From: AG2 sp036493735
Lineage (GTDB): Bacteria; Gemmatimonadota; Gemmatimonadetes; Gemmatimonadales; Gemmatimonadaceae
NCBI GenBank assembly: GCA_036493735.1
Contig: DASXPH010000130.1
Location: 17,391 to 81,390 of the forward strand
Direction of reading: 5' to 3'
Length of the DNA: 64,000 bases
In this document: positions 42,201 through 50,752 of the stretch, piece by piece
Numbering within the stretch: the stretch's first letter is position 1
How the letters are laid out: each line of letters starts with the position of its first letter
The notes under the pieces: model-generated
Seen by the model: only the letters and a program-made list of their open reading frames with translations
What the model was told of the DNA's origin: nothing
Databases searched by the model: none
Made by a program: the position numbers and the translations under genes

Positions 42201-42217
42201 ATGTTTACTTATCTCGT

Positions 42218-43228
42218 CTACTTGGGCTGAGCGAGCCGTTCGACGACCGACCAAGCGAGCAGCGGCACCATCAGCTCGTGATGGCCAGTGATCTCGTATC
42301 CCTTCCCACTCTCGAGCGTGGGGCGCTGCACGACATTCATGCGAGGCCGGTAGTGCCGCTGCATGTCGAGATCACAGGTGACGAAATTGCGCGGGCGTCC
42401 CTCGTTCAGGTTGCGCGCGATCGTAAGCGCCTTGAGGAACACCTCGGGCATGATGACGGCACTGCCGAGGTTGAGGACGACGCCGCCGTCGTCGAGCGTC
42501 GTCAAGGAATGCGCGAGACGTCGGAAGTCGCGATGACTGGTATCACCGATGGCAGCGCCATTCGCAGCAGGATGCTGATGAATGATCTCCGCGCCTAACG
42601 CGGCATGGACCGTGGCGGGCACACCAAGGCGATGAGCGCCGAGAAGCACCGAAAGCTCGGGATGCACCAGCCGTTTGGCTCGATCGGCGTCGTCCAGCGA
42701 CCGACCCAGCGCCTCGCCCATTCCGAGCTCTTCGCGCATCCCGCTCGTGAAGGCCTCGTTCATCTCGCGCCCTGTTTCGTCGGCCATGCCAAAGCTGCCG
42801 TCGCGGAGGCCGGCCGCGACATCTTCGGACGTGCCGCCAAAGCGCGCGATCTCGAAATCGTGAATCGATGCGGAGCCGTTCATCGCGATGTGTGTGATGA
42901 CATGGCGACGCATCAGATCATTCAGGAGCGGGGCGAGCCCGGTCTTGACGATGTGCCCGCCCAGCATCACGACGACGCCACGCTCGCGACGCGTGGCGGC
43001 AACGATCGCGTCCACGACGCGGAGGAAGTCACGCGCAACGAGAACGTCAGGAAGGGATGCGAGAAAGGCGACAAAGCTCCGATCTCCGGCTGGCGGATGG
43101 GCGAACTCCTCGGCGCGCACCTTGTTCGGCCTTCGCGCGACGGGAATGGTCCTGATCGCGCTGAGATCCGCTTCTACGGGCGAGGTTCGCGCGCGCGGAG
43201 GAGTATCGGAGAGGGAATCGCCGGTCAC
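42218..43228 (-). CDS. Deoxyhypusine synthase-like protein
   Basis: 336 residues starting at GTG 43228, which overlaps the stop of the upstream gene (GTGA). The central block GVVVMLGGHIVKTGLAPLLN, then HIAMNGSASIHDFEIARFGGTSEDV and GSFGMADETGREMNEAF, recalls bacterial proteins annotated as deoxyhypusine-synthase family, NAD-dependent enzymes acting on spermidine-type substrates. Bacteria have no eIF5A, so the true substrate in this branch is unsettled; a homospermidine-type reaction is one possibility. I did not find a clear counterpart of the catalytic Lys. The assignment rests on the HDFE and GGTSEDV blocks and is moderate. Confidence 0.5.
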   Translation of the reverse strand: MTGDSLSDTPPRARTSPVEADLSAIRTIPVARRPNKVRAEEFAHPPAGDRSFVAFLASLPDVLVARDFLRVVDAIVAATRRERGVVVMLGGHIVKTGLAPLLNDLMRRHVITHIAMNGSASIHDFEIARFGGTSEDVAAGLRDGSFGMADETGREMNEAFTSGMREELGMGEALGRSLDDADRAKRLVHPELSVLLGAHRLGVPATVHAALGAEIIHQHPAANGAAIGDTSHRDFRRLAHSLTTLDDGGVVLNLGSAVIMPEVFLKALTIARNLNEGRPRNFVTCDLDMQRHYRPRMNVVQRPTLESGKGYEITGHHELMVPLLAWSVVERLAQPK

Positions 43229-44046
43229 GGCGGCGAGGTCGCGGTGCTGTGCTCGAGTGGTCGCGGCGCGGGCGCGGCGGCGCGTCGATACGAGGTGAGG
43301 TACAGGTTCAACGAGCCGAACGGCAGCTTCGACTTCATCTGCAACATGATGCGATTCGAGTCATCGGAGAGCCAGATTTCCGCGTGGCCGCCTTCGGAGA
43401 AGATGCCTTTCGTCTTGATGATCGGCTGGAGCACGATCGCGTCGAAGTCACCAGCGGGCACGCTGATATGCTCGCGACGCAGCACCCGAATGGTGACGGG
43501 ATTGCGATCGGGACGGAAGTAGCGATCGAACTGATAGGTCTTGCCAACCTCGAGCGGAATCGTGCGCACGAAATAAAGGAAGGCGCCGTCGTCGAGCGGA
43601 TCGGGGACCGTCGGCGCCTCCGGCTTGCCTTCCTCGAGCACGACACCGCGCTCGGGAATGATCTCGAATTTGCGCTCGCGATCACGGCGCCCCTCGCTGA
43701 GCTCCTGCCAGTGGCGCAGCGAGACCAGGTCATTCACGTCGATCCAGCTCTCGAGGCGATCGTTGACCTTGTAGAAGAGCGTTCCGCCATGCACCTGGAA
43801 GACCGTGTGCCAGGCAGGGTGGCCGCGGACAGAGTCGATCCCAGCGACCTCCATCGAACCGCTGCCGACGTGCAGGAAACCGAATTTGACGTCGTATTCG
43901 AGGTGCTCGCCACTCGCGAATGGAACGGCCGCGGGCGTGGTAGCCGGAACCGGCGCGCTCGCCGCGCCAGATTGCGTGACGCTCTGCGCGTGCAACCGGA
44001 AAGGCAACGACGCGCACAGAGCGAGAACGACGATTCGGATGTTCAA
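43225..44046 (-). CDS. DUF3108-family exported protein
   Basis: I place the start at TTG 44046, because the product then begins with a signal peptide (NIRIVVLALCASLPFRLHAQ) and the upstream frame consists of a 7-bp repeat that follows the stop of the preceding gene. The mature protein has the DUF3108 pattern: GEHLEYDVKFGFLHVGSGSM, then TVFQVHGGTLFYKVNDRLES, DDGAFLYFVRTIPLEVGKTY and IWLSDDSNRIMLQMKSKLPFGSLNLYL. The domain is a beta-rich, lipocalin-like outer-membrane or periplasmic module of unknown function. It is translationally coupled to the deoxyhypusine-synthase-like gene. The start remains uncertain. Confidence 0.75.
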   Translation of the reverse strand: MNIRIVVLALCASLPFRLHAQSVTQSGAASAPVPATTPAAVPFASGEHLEYDVKFGFLHVGSGSMEVAGIDSVRGHPAWHTVFQVHGGTLFYKVNDRLESWIDVNDLVSLRHWQELSEGRRDRERKFEIIPERGVVLEEGKPEAPTVPDPLDDGAFLYFVRTIPLEVGKTYQFDRYFRPDRNPVTIRVLRREHISVPAGDFDAIVLQPIIKTKGIFSEGGHAEIWLSDDSNRIMLQMKSKLPFGSLNLYLTSYRRAAAPAPRPLEHSTATSPP

Positions 44047-44086
44047 CGCCCAACGCTCAACGCTCAACGCCAAACGCCCAACCCGC
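44043..44086 (-). repeat. Six-copy GCGTTGA heptad tract between two minus-strand genes
   Basis: On the minus strand the sequence after the glycosyltransferase stop reads as consecutive 7-mers: GGGTTGG, GCGTTTG, GCGTTGA, GCGTTGA, GCGTTGG, GCGTTGA. It fills the gap up to the presumed TTG start of the DUF3108 gene. The same 7-mer occurs after gcvP at 62032-62065. Confidence 0.75.
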
Positions 44087-44860
44087 TCAGCGGGCGGCTT
44101 CGGATTTGGCTTTGACCGGAATGACGCGCGCGCGGTGTGTTCGCCCGAAACGAAAGAGGTCAACGGCATCGGTCCAAGGATGTATGCGACTCGCGCGCGG
44201 GCGCAGATCATAACGAGGCTGAAGCGCGACCGTCTCGATTCGTCGCGCGAACGGCGCGGTGCGAACGAGCAGATCGGCATTTGCGGCCCATACCGTCCCC
44301 TGGACGATCGGTTCGTCACCCGCGTGACGAATGAGATCGCGCAGCAACGTTATGCGGTACAGGCGAAACGTTCCGAAAGGATCGGTGACCCCAGGGACCG
44401 ACATGAATGGACGAAGGACCCATGGTGCCACACGCCGCATCCATCGAACGGGTTTGGGTGGGTTCACGTTGTCCACGGCAGTTGGTCGCTCGGCGATCAC
44501 GAGATCGGCACCACCTTCGAACCGTTTGATCAGCTCGGGCAAATGTTCCGGCTGGTCGGTGAAGTCGGCTTGCATGACGATCATCCCGTCGCGGCGCGGA
44601 TAGCGCGTGCGACGTGACACCTCACGCGCGAGCGCATCGAGCGCGCGCGCGTAGCCGACGTGCTCGTCGCTGCCCATGATCGTGAGCGGCAGCACGTCCG
44701 TATATCCCTGGAGCGTGTCCCCGGTGGCGTCAGCGCTGCCGTCGTTGAACACGAGGATCTCGTATTCGCGCGGGTACTCCTGAAAGATCTTGCGAATGCG
44801 CCAGAGCAGCAGGCCAATCGTAGGTGCTTCATCAAAGGCCGGTATGCAGATGTACAGCAA
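44087..44860 (-). CDS. Family 2 glycosyltransferase (polyprenyl-phosphate sugar transferase-like)
   Basis: I prefer TTG 44860, with GAGG 7 nt upstream, over upstream ATGs that would overlap the divergent peptidase gene. It then starts at the first beta strand, LLYICIPAFDEAPTIGLLLW. GT-A landmarks: YEILVFNDGSADATGD (nucleotide site), then GYARALDALAREV, GMIVMQADFTDQPEHLPEL (the DxD-like region reads QAD) and PFGTFRLYRITLLRDLI. About 257 residues with no membrane helices. Such enzymes add sugars to lipid carriers or polysaccharides; the acceptor is unknown. A heptad-repeat tract follows its stop directly. Confidence 0.82.
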   Translation of the reverse strand: MLYICIPAFDEAPTIGLLLWRIRKIFQEYPREYEILVFNDGSADATGDTLQGYTDVLPLTIMGSDEHVGYARALDALAREVSRRTRYPRRDGMIVMQADFTDQPEHLPELIKRFEGGADLVIAERPTAVDNVNPPKPVRWMRRVAPWVLRPFMSVPGVTDPFGTFRLYRITLLRDLIRHAGDEPIVQGTVWAANADLLVRTAPFARRIETVALQPRYDLRPRASRIHPWTDAVDLFRFGRTHRARVIPVKAKSEAAR

Positions 44861-44996
44861 CGAGGAGCCTCGTAATCGGGTGGTTTGTCCGCCTTGAAAA
44901 TTAGACGGCGAGCAAGCGGGCGCCACCGTTTCAGAGCCTCTCCTCGATCGTCGATCTAGCGCCGCGTCGACTGTGGCGCGAACCGATCCCATCGAC

Positions 44997-46619
44997 ATGT
45001 CTCGCCGAACCATCCTCTTCCTCGTCGCCTCCGCCGCGCTGTCGGCGTGCTCGCACGCGCCGCCCCGAACAGCGACGGTCGTGCAACAGGGCACCCCGAT
45101 GCCGCGTCTCGATCCTGGTTACCTGATCAGCGCCGCCGAGCTGCGCCGCGACCTGTTCATATTTGCTGATGACTCGTTCCATGGGCGCGAGACTGGGACG
45201 GCCGACGCGCAGCGCGCGGCGGCCTTCATCGCCCGGCGAGTGCAGCAACTCGGTCTCGAGCCGGCGGGCGACAGCCTCTACATGCAACGTATCCCGCTCG
45301 TCCGCGAGACCTTCGCTCGCACGACGCAGCTGGTGGTCACGTATGGCAATGGGCAGAGGCAGAACCTTCGACTCGGTACGGATCTCACTCCGGCAATCTC
45401 CCTTGGCGCGGATAGTCCACCGACGAGCCGGAGTGCCGACGGGGACATCGTCTTCGTGGGAAACGGCCCATCCACGGACAACGAAGCGGCCTCATTGACG
45501 CCGCTGAATCTCGAAGGGAAGGTGGTGGTGACCGTGGTGAACGTCCCGGCGCGCGCTTCGGCCGAGGCCAGACGCGCGGCCGACGAGGCGACGACCTATC
45601 GTACGCTGCGGCTGATGGCCCTTCACCCGTCGGCGATCGTCTACCTGATGGCGGGTGCAAAGGAGGACGAATATCACCGCGATCTCACGACGCTGTTGCG
45701 CGGCGTCGTGCTCGAGGGGTCGGAGCGGCCCGACACGGGCCAGCATCTCCCGATGTTGCTGATAGGTCCGGCGCGCCGCGGCTCCCCTCTACTCCCCGCG
45801 CGGTGGCCTAACGACCCCGGCCCTCAATCGCTCGGCCGTCAGTTCTCCGGTCAGGTCGACATCGAGCGCGTTCCCTTCACGGGATACAACGTCGTCGCGG
45901 TGGTGCGGGGGCACGATCCGCGCTTCAACAAGTCGTATCTCGCCTACGGGGCGCACTACGATCACCTCGGGATCGTTCCTCCGATGACCGGAGGTCATCG
46001 GCGGAACGTTGACACGATCGCCAACGGCGCCGACGACGACGGATCGGGAAGCGTCGCTCTGTTAGCAATTGCTCAACAGATGATGACCTACCGCCCGCGC
46101 CGCTCGGTGCTGTTCGTCTGGCACGTGGGTGAAGAGAAGGGGATGCTCGGATCGGCCTACTTCACGTCGCACCCAACGGTGCCGATGGATTCGATCGTCG
46201 CGCAATTCAACGCCGACATGATCGGCCGGAACGATACAAATACCGTTGCGCTGATCGGCCCGCGCGCCGCGCCCAACTATCAGAGCTGGCGCCTCGGGAT
46301 GATCGTGGATTCGGTGAATTTCGCGTCATCGACGCCGCTTCACATCGATCGCCAGCCGGACGATCCCGATGACCCGGAGCACCTCTATCAACGCAGCGAT
46401 CATTACAACTACGCGAAGAAGGGCATTCCGGTCATCTTCTTCACAACCGGCCTGCACGACGATTATCACCGCGTGAGCGATGAAGCGTCGAAGATCGATT
46501 ACGACAAGATGGCTCGCATCTCGCGTTTGATGTTGGACGCAGGGCTAGCCGTCGCGAATCGGTCGACGCGACCGACAAGTGAAGCCATCACACAGTCGAT
46601 TAGCAGTCGGCAACACTGA
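44997..46619 (+). CDS. M28-family zinc aminopeptidase, lipoprotein
   Basis: 540 residues from ATG 44997, giving lipoprotein signal MSRRTILFLVASAALSAC. After a mixed N-terminal region containing a PA-like insert (SADGDIVFVGNGPSTDNE and LEGKVVVTVVN), the peptidase domain has the M28 zinc ligands in order: YGAHYDHLG (about residue 320), NGADDDGSGS, HVGEEKGMLGS, then FNADMIGR and FFTTGLHDDYH. All ligands are present, so it is likely active, cutting amino-terminal residues in the periplasm or at the surface. The stop is followed by a short gap and the next plus-strand gene. Confidence 0.92.
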   Translation: MSRRTILFLVASAALSACSHAPPRTATVVQQGTPMPRLDPGYLISAAELRRDLFIFADDSFHGRETGTADAQRAAAFIARRVQQLGLEPAGDSLYMQRIPLVRETFARTTQLVVTYGNGQRQNLRLGTDLTPAISLGADSPPTSRSADGDIVFVGNGPSTDNEAASLTPLNLEGKVVVTVVNVPARASAEARRAADEATTYRTLRLMALHPSAIVYLMAGAKEDEYHRDLTTLLRGVVLEGSERPDTGQHLPMLLIGPARRGSPLLPARWPNDPGPQSLGRQFSGQVDIERVPFTGYNVVAVVRGHDPRFNKSYLAYGAHYDHLGIVPPMTGGHRRNVDTIANGADDDGSGSVALLAIAQQMMTYRPRRSVLFVWHVGEEKGMLGSAYFTSHPTVPMDSIVAQFNADMIGRNDTNTVALIGPRAAPNYQSWRLGMIVDSVNFASSTPLHIDRQPDDPDDPEHLYQRSDHYNYAKKGIPVIFFTTGLHDDYHRVSDEASKIDYDKMARISRLMLDAGLAVANRSTRPTSEAITQSISSRQH

Positions 46620-46728
46620 GTGCCAGAGTTATTGCTTTTGCTTGTTTGCTTCCGTCCGCGGTATAGCATCTGCTTGTGACCCCACAAAGCCTTCGGGGTA
46701 CATACAGGAGACGGAGGTTCAAAGCTGT

Positions 46729-47460
46729 ATGATTCTCGCCAACACGAGACAGCATCTCACGCGTAATGATGCGCAGCTCGCGATGCGCATTCTCGCGCGC
46801 GGCTCCGATCGGGAGCTGAGTGAGCTCGAAACGCGGCTCGCGAACGATGGAATCGATGCCATCCTCGACGATCCGGCACTGCCGCCCGCCCTCATGCGGT
46901 CGCCCTCGGGCGCTCACGCATCCCTGTCGCTCTTCACGTACGTAATGGTGCGACATGCGCTGCGGCGGTTAGGCGAGAGCGATCGCCTCCTGGCCGACTA
47001 CCTCGCCGCGATCGTGGTGGATTTCGGCAGTCGTGATCGCGCGGTACGCCTCGGCGAGAGCGACGACCAGATCTACGCGGCCCTCGCCGATTTGCTCCAC
47101 GACGTGAACGATCCCGATGCACGGCGAGCCTTCCTCGTCCGCGCGCACCTTGGCAACTACGCGTTGTGGTTGAGCGGCATCTTCCCCGATTACGTCGAGC
47201 AGCGCCGCTGGCATCGCGGCGGTCCGCAACTCGAGTACTACGAGGAGATGGGCAGGCGCGGCTTCCAGCTCGCCTCCGAGCATCGACTAGCCGAAGAGCA
47301 GGGACTGGCCCCACTCTACGCCGCGGCGGCTGACCGATTCGGTCTGCTGCGGCTTGCCCTCAACTCACTGAGTGATTGGCTGTTCTTCCCGAACGTCCAT
47401 ACCCCGGAACGCCTGATGCGACAGGTGTCGGACGAGACGAGATGGAAGCTGGCGTCTTAA
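46729..47460 (+). CDS. Hypothetical helical protein
   Basis: 243 residues from ATG 46729, with a GGAGG site at 46712-46716. An upstream ATG at 46579 lies inside the previous gene and is unlikely. The protein is soluble, rich in Leu, Ala, Arg and Asp, and almost entirely predicted helix by eye (LAMRILARGSDRELSELETRL, YVMVRHALRRLGESDRLLADYLA, LVRAHLGNYALWLSGIFPDYV). No catalytic motif was recognised. The Tyr/Trp-rich block GNYALWLSGIFPDYVEQRRWHRGG may be a binding surface. Octamer variant GGTTAGGC at 46967. A heptad tract and shared terminator follow. Confidence 0.65.
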   Translation: MILANTRQHLTRNDAQLAMRILARGSDRELSELETRLANDGIDAILDDPALPPALMRSPSGAHASLSLFTYVMVRHALRRLGESDRLLADYLAAIVVDFGSRDRAVRLGESDDQIYAALADLLHDVNDPDARRAFLVRAHLGNYALWLSGIFPDYVEQRRWHRGGPQLEYYEEMGRRGFQLASEHRLAEEQGLAPLYAAAADRFGLLRLALNSLSDWLFFPNVHTPERLMRQVSDETRWKLAS

Positions 47461-47562
47461 GGTTGAGGGTAGCGGATAGAGAGTGAAAGAACGACGGCCG
47501 ACGGCGATGCCGTCGGCCTTCAGAATTTCCAACCCTCCACCCTCTGCCCTCAACGTCTACCC
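47461..47562. repeat. Composite element: G-rich heptads, GGCCGACGGC hairpin, inverted heptads
   Basis: Starting right after the stop at 47460 the plus strand has 7-bp-phased G-rich sequence (GGTTGAG, GGTAGCG, GATAGAG), then the stem GGCCGACGGC (47496-47505) and GCCGTCGGCC (47509-47518) with loop GAT, then a C-rich arm (AACCC, TCCACCC, TCTGCCC, TCAAC) that is G-rich and 7-bp-phased on the minus strand and overlaps the stop of the convergent puuD-like gene. The hairpin with TT on one side may terminate both genes. The same stem is found after gcvP. Confidence 0.7.
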
Positions 47563-48287
47563 AATACGGCCTTCGCGAACGCCTCGAAAAGATTCCGGTC
47601 CCACGGTTCCGCCGTCTCCGTCAGCTCCTCGGGATGCCACTGGACCGCCAGCATCCACCACGATGGATCCGCCGACTCGGCGCCTTCGATCACACCGTCG
47701 CTGATCGAATGGGCAGTCACACATAGCGCGCTCGGGACCATCGCGAGCGCCTGATGATGGAACGAGTTCGTCGTGAGACAATCCGTTCCGAGCGCGGCCG
47801 CGAGCCGTGAATTCCTCTCGACGTGCACTTCGTGGACGCGGGCGTCGCGTTGATCGCCAGCATCGTGCGAGATCGCCTTCTCGAGCTGACTCGGAATGTC
47901 CTGTACGAGCGTCCCGCCGAGTGCGACATTCGCGACCTGAATGCCGCGACAGATGGCGAGCGTGGGCACTCGGCGCTTCTGGGCTTCCAGGATGAGCGCG
48001 ATCTCGCTCTCGTCGCGCCCCTCATGCGCGTCCACGGTAGGATGGGGATCCTCGCCGTAGCGCTCGGGCGCCACGTCCTCGCCACCCGTAACCAGCAGCC
48101 CTGCTACCCCGGCGAGGATGACTCTCGCCGCTGCCGCTGGGAGAGGTGGAACCACCAACGGGACAAGACCGACCTTCGCCAGCGCTGCGGTGTACGCAAG
48201 GTTGACGCGCACACGTGGCGCGCCGCGAATGACTTCGGTGGTCGCGGTCACGGCCACGAGCGAAGAGCCGTTCTCGATCGTCTTCAT
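47550..48287 (-). CDS. Class I glutamine-amidotransferase-like hydrolase (peptidase C26, PuuD-like)
   Basis: 245 residues. Nucleophile elbow PTLAICRGIQVANVALGGTLVQDI contains the catalytic Cys in C-R-G, and VQWHPEE supplies the His-x-Glu of the triad; VTGGEDVAPERYGE is the oxyanion region. These features match gamma-glutamyl-gamma-aminobutyrate hydrolase (PuuD) and related proteins that release glutamate from gamma-glutamyl amides. The exact substrate is inferred only from family. The gene converges on the hypothetical gene at 46.7 kb across a shared hairpin. Confidence 0.85.
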   Translation of the reverse strand: MKTIENGSSLVAVTATTEVIRGAPRVRVNLAYTAALAKVGLVPLVVPPLPAAAARVILAGVAGLLVTGGEDVAPERYGEDPHPTVDAHEGRDESEIALILEAQKRRVPTLAICRGIQVANVALGGTLVQDIPSQLEKAISHDAGDQRDARVHEVHVERNSRLAAALGTDCLTTNSFHHQALAMVPSALCVTAHSISDGVIEGAESADPSWWMLAVQWHPEELTETAEPWDRNLFEAFAKAVLGRR

Positions 48288-48298
48288 ATGGGAGAAGC

Positions 48299-48326
48299 GG
48301 ATCCCTCGATATGCTCGGGATGATCA
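48299..48326. repeat. Dispersed GATCCCTCG...GCTCGGGATGA element, copy 2
   Basis: GGATCCCTCG, then ATAT, then GCTCGGGATGATCAG matches the core of the element at 20590-20640, including the arms CCCTCG/GCTCGGG. It lies in the divergent gap between the puuD-like gene and the coiled-coil gene. Confidence 0.55.
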
Positions 48327-48399
48327 GAACGTACCTCGTTGCGTGCTCACCGCGCGCACCACTATCCTAAGCCCGCGCATACACCCAGGCCACCCAACC

Positions 48400-48981
48400 G
48401 TGTTCGAGAACTTGCGGAAATCGCTGGACGATCTGCTGTCGCGATCGACCCCTCCCGAGGAGCGTCGCGAGATGGTATCGCGGATGCGCGACACGCTCGT
48501 ACAGGCGAAGGTCGGGCTGCAGGATCTGCGCGACGCGCTCGAGAAGTCGAAGCGACGGCTCGAGGCGGAGCGGCGCGAGCTGGATACGGTGCTGCGTCGC
48601 AAGCGGCTTGCCGAGCAGATCAACGACGCCGAGACGGTACGCCTGGCGACACAGTACGAGGAGATGCATACCGAGCGCGTCACCGTGCTCACCCGGAAGC
48701 TGGAGGCACAGGAGAGCGAGCTCTCGCTCGCCGAGCGCGACGTCGCGCAAATGATGACCGAGCTTCGGCAGGCGGCCAGCGGGATTCCGCCCGGCGGCAA
48801 GAGCAATGCGGGGGCGGTGAACGCGGCGATGGACGAGCTCGACTCCGAGTTGTCGGGAGTGGGAAAGAACGAGTCGTTGCGCGAGGAGATCGACGGCTTA
48901 TCGCGCGCGCGCAGCCGCGCGGATCACGAGGCAGACGCGGCGCGGAAGCTCGAGGAGCTGAAGCGTCGCATGGGAAAGTAG
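48400..48981 (+). CDS. Coiled-coil protein (PspA-like possibility)
   Basis: 193 residues from GTG 48400; no ribosome-binding site is evident, so it may be leaderless, and the start is tentative. The product is almost wholly coiled coil: FENLRKSLDDLLSRSTPPEE, then LQDLRDALEKSKRRLEAERREL, EEMHTERVTVLTRKLEAQ, ending KLEELKRRMGK, with one flexible Gly/Pro break (ASGIPPGGKSNAG). The heptad charge pattern recalls PspA/IM30 but the N-terminal amphipathic helix of that family is not clear. It precedes an outer-membrane barrel gene by 16 bp, so it may serve envelope maintenance. Confidence 0.65.
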   Translation: MFENLRKSLDDLLSRSTPPEERREMVSRMRDTLVQAKVGLQDLRDALEKSKRRLEAERRELDTVLRRKRLAEQINDAETVRLATQYEEMHTERVTVLTRKLEAQESELSLAERDVAQMMTELRQAASGIPPGGKSNAGAVNAAMDELDSELSGVGKNESLREEIDGLSRARSRADHEADAARKLEELKRRMGK

Positions 48982-48997
48982 CTCGTCGCCGCGCCGC

Positions 48998-50752
48998 ATG
49001 CGTCGGGCACGCCTCGCGCTGATCAGGGGCGTTGAGCTTTTGCTCATCGCGGCCATTCCCCCAGCGGCACACGCGCAGGACACGAGCGCCGTGCTCGCCG
49101 CCGCGCCAATGCGTCGGGCGGTGACATGCACCGGCCAGCGGGTGAACGACATCATCATCCACTCCTTCGCGCCGTCGATCGCGGCGCTGCGCACGGTTCC
49201 CGTACTGGCTGACGTCGCGCGGTCGCTTCACACCACGACGCGTCCGGACCTGATCCGGCGCTATCTGTTGATGTCGCGCGGCGATGCGTGCACGGAGCTT
49301 CGCCGGTCGGAGTCGGAGCGTATTCTCCGCGCGCAGCCATTCCTCGCCGACGCGTCCGTCCAGGCCTTTCCGAACGACAGTGGGTCGGTCGATCTGGAGG
49401 TGCGCACGATCGACGAAACGGCGACCATCGTCGGAGCCGGCGTCACCTCGGCAAGTCCCTTCCTGACATCGGCCCGGCTCGGCAGCTCGAATCTGGGTGG
49501 CGCTGGGATGTATCTCGTCGGCAACTGGCGTCACGACGATCGCTTTCGTGAAGGCTTCGGCCTGAAGTTCACGGATTATCAATTCGGCGCGCTGCCCTAC
49601 ATCCTGAATCTCGAGGCGCAGCGCGATCCGCTCGGCGATCGCTGGCAGATCGGCACCGCGTACCCATTTCTGACGGACTTGCAGCGTCTCGCCTGGAGCG
49701 TCCGCGTCGGCAACAACGATGATTTCGTCTTCTTCTCGCCCAACCAGAACGAGCAGCACGCGATCGGTTTCGAGCGCCGATACTTCGACATCGGTGGGCT
49801 CGCGCGCCTCGGGCCGCCCGGGCGATTGAACCTGTTCGGGGCGTCGATCTCGGGCGAGGCAGAGAGCGTCGGTGACGCGCCGATCCTCATCACACCGGCC
49901 GTGACCCTGCCGGACACGACGACGGCGTTCGTCGGACGATACGAGTCGCATCGCATTGCCCGCCTGAACGCGCTGTGGGGCATTCGCGACATCAACTTCG
50001 TGCGCGTCCGCGGCTTCGACGCGTTGACGGCGACGCAGGATCTTCCGGTCGGCTTTCAGCTCGGAACCGAATTCGGCCGGAGCGTCGCCGCGTTAGGCGC
50101 GAAGGAGCAGGACATCTTCGTCTCCGGTGATCTCTACGCGGGGGTGGCGACTGAAGACATGGCACTGCGACTGCAGTTCCAGGGCGAGGGGCGCCGGAGT
50201 CAGGAGACGGGACAATGGGACGGCGTGGTGACGTCGGGCCGAGTCGCGCACTACTTGAAGGTGAGCCCGACACAGACACAGATCGCGTCGCTCGAGTGGA
50301 GCAGCGGCTGGCGCATGCGCACTCCATTCGCCCTGACGTTGGGCGAGACGCGCGACGGAGTGCGCGGCTATTCCGACGATCTACGGCCGGGAGCGCAGCG
50401 GGCAATCGCCCGGCTCGAGCAGCGCTACCTCGTCGGCCAGCCGTTAGGCCTCGGCGACGCGGGCGTCGCCGTCTTCGCGGACGCGGGTCGCCTCTGGGCG
50501 GGCGACATCCCGTTCGGCCAATCGACGCCGTTACGCACGTCGATCGGGTTCAGCGTGCTGGCGAGCGTGCCGCCGCGATCCGCGCGACTTTGGCGTCTCG
50601 ACGTCGCGCTGCCGCTGAATCCCGGCGGCCCAAGGCGCCTCGAGCTCCGCATCACGAGCACCGATCGGACCACCTTCTTCTGGCGCGAGCCGGACGACGT
50701 CGCCCTCGCCCGCGAGCGAACGGTGCCATCTTCGATCTTCAACTGGCCGTAG
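48998..50752 (+). CDS. Omp85-superfamily-like outer-membrane protein with one POTRA-like domain
   Basis: 584 residues with signal peptide MRRARLALIRGVELLLIAAIP to about AHAQ. Residues about 75-150 look like a single POTRA domain (TTTRPDLIRRYLLMSRGDAC, SERILRAQPFLADASVQAFP, SVDLEVRTIDET). The rest alternates in a way suited to a 16-strand barrel, with the superfamily hallmark GVRGYSDD (VRGF/Y) and a C-terminal block GDAGVAVFADAGRLW...LRTSIGFSVLASVPP resembling BamA/TamA/ShlB ends. Normal BamA has five POTRA domains; one suggests a two-partner-secretion-like, patatin-type or lineage-specific member. Its final 14 bp overlap the convergent POT gene. Confidence 0.72.
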   Translation: MRRARLALIRGVELLLIAAIPPAAHAQDTSAVLAAAPMRRAVTCTGQRVNDIIIHSFAPSIAALRTVPVLADVARSLHTTTRPDLIRRYLLMSRGDACTELRRSESERILRAQPFLADASVQAFPNDSGSVDLEVRTIDETATIVGAGVTSASPFLTSARLGSSNLGGAGMYLVGNWRHDDRFREGFGLKFTDYQFGALPYILNLEAQRDPLGDRWQIGTAYPFLTDLQRLAWSVRVGNNDDFVFFSPNQNEQHAIGFERRYFDIGGLARLGPPGRLNLFGASISGEAESVGDAPILITPAVTLPDTTTAFVGRYESHRIARLNALWGIRDINFVRVRGFDALTATQDLPVGFQLGTEFGRSVAALGAKEQDIFVSGDLYAGVATEDMALRLQFQGEGRRSQETGQWDGVVTSGRVAHYLKVSPTQTQIASLEWSSGWRMRTPFALTLGETRDGVRGYSDDLRPGAQRAIARLEQRYLVGQPLGLGDAGVAVFADAGRLWAGDIPFGQSTPLRTSIGFSVLASVPPRSARLWRLDVALPLNPGGPRRLELRITSTDRTTFFWREPDDVALARERTVPSSIFNWP

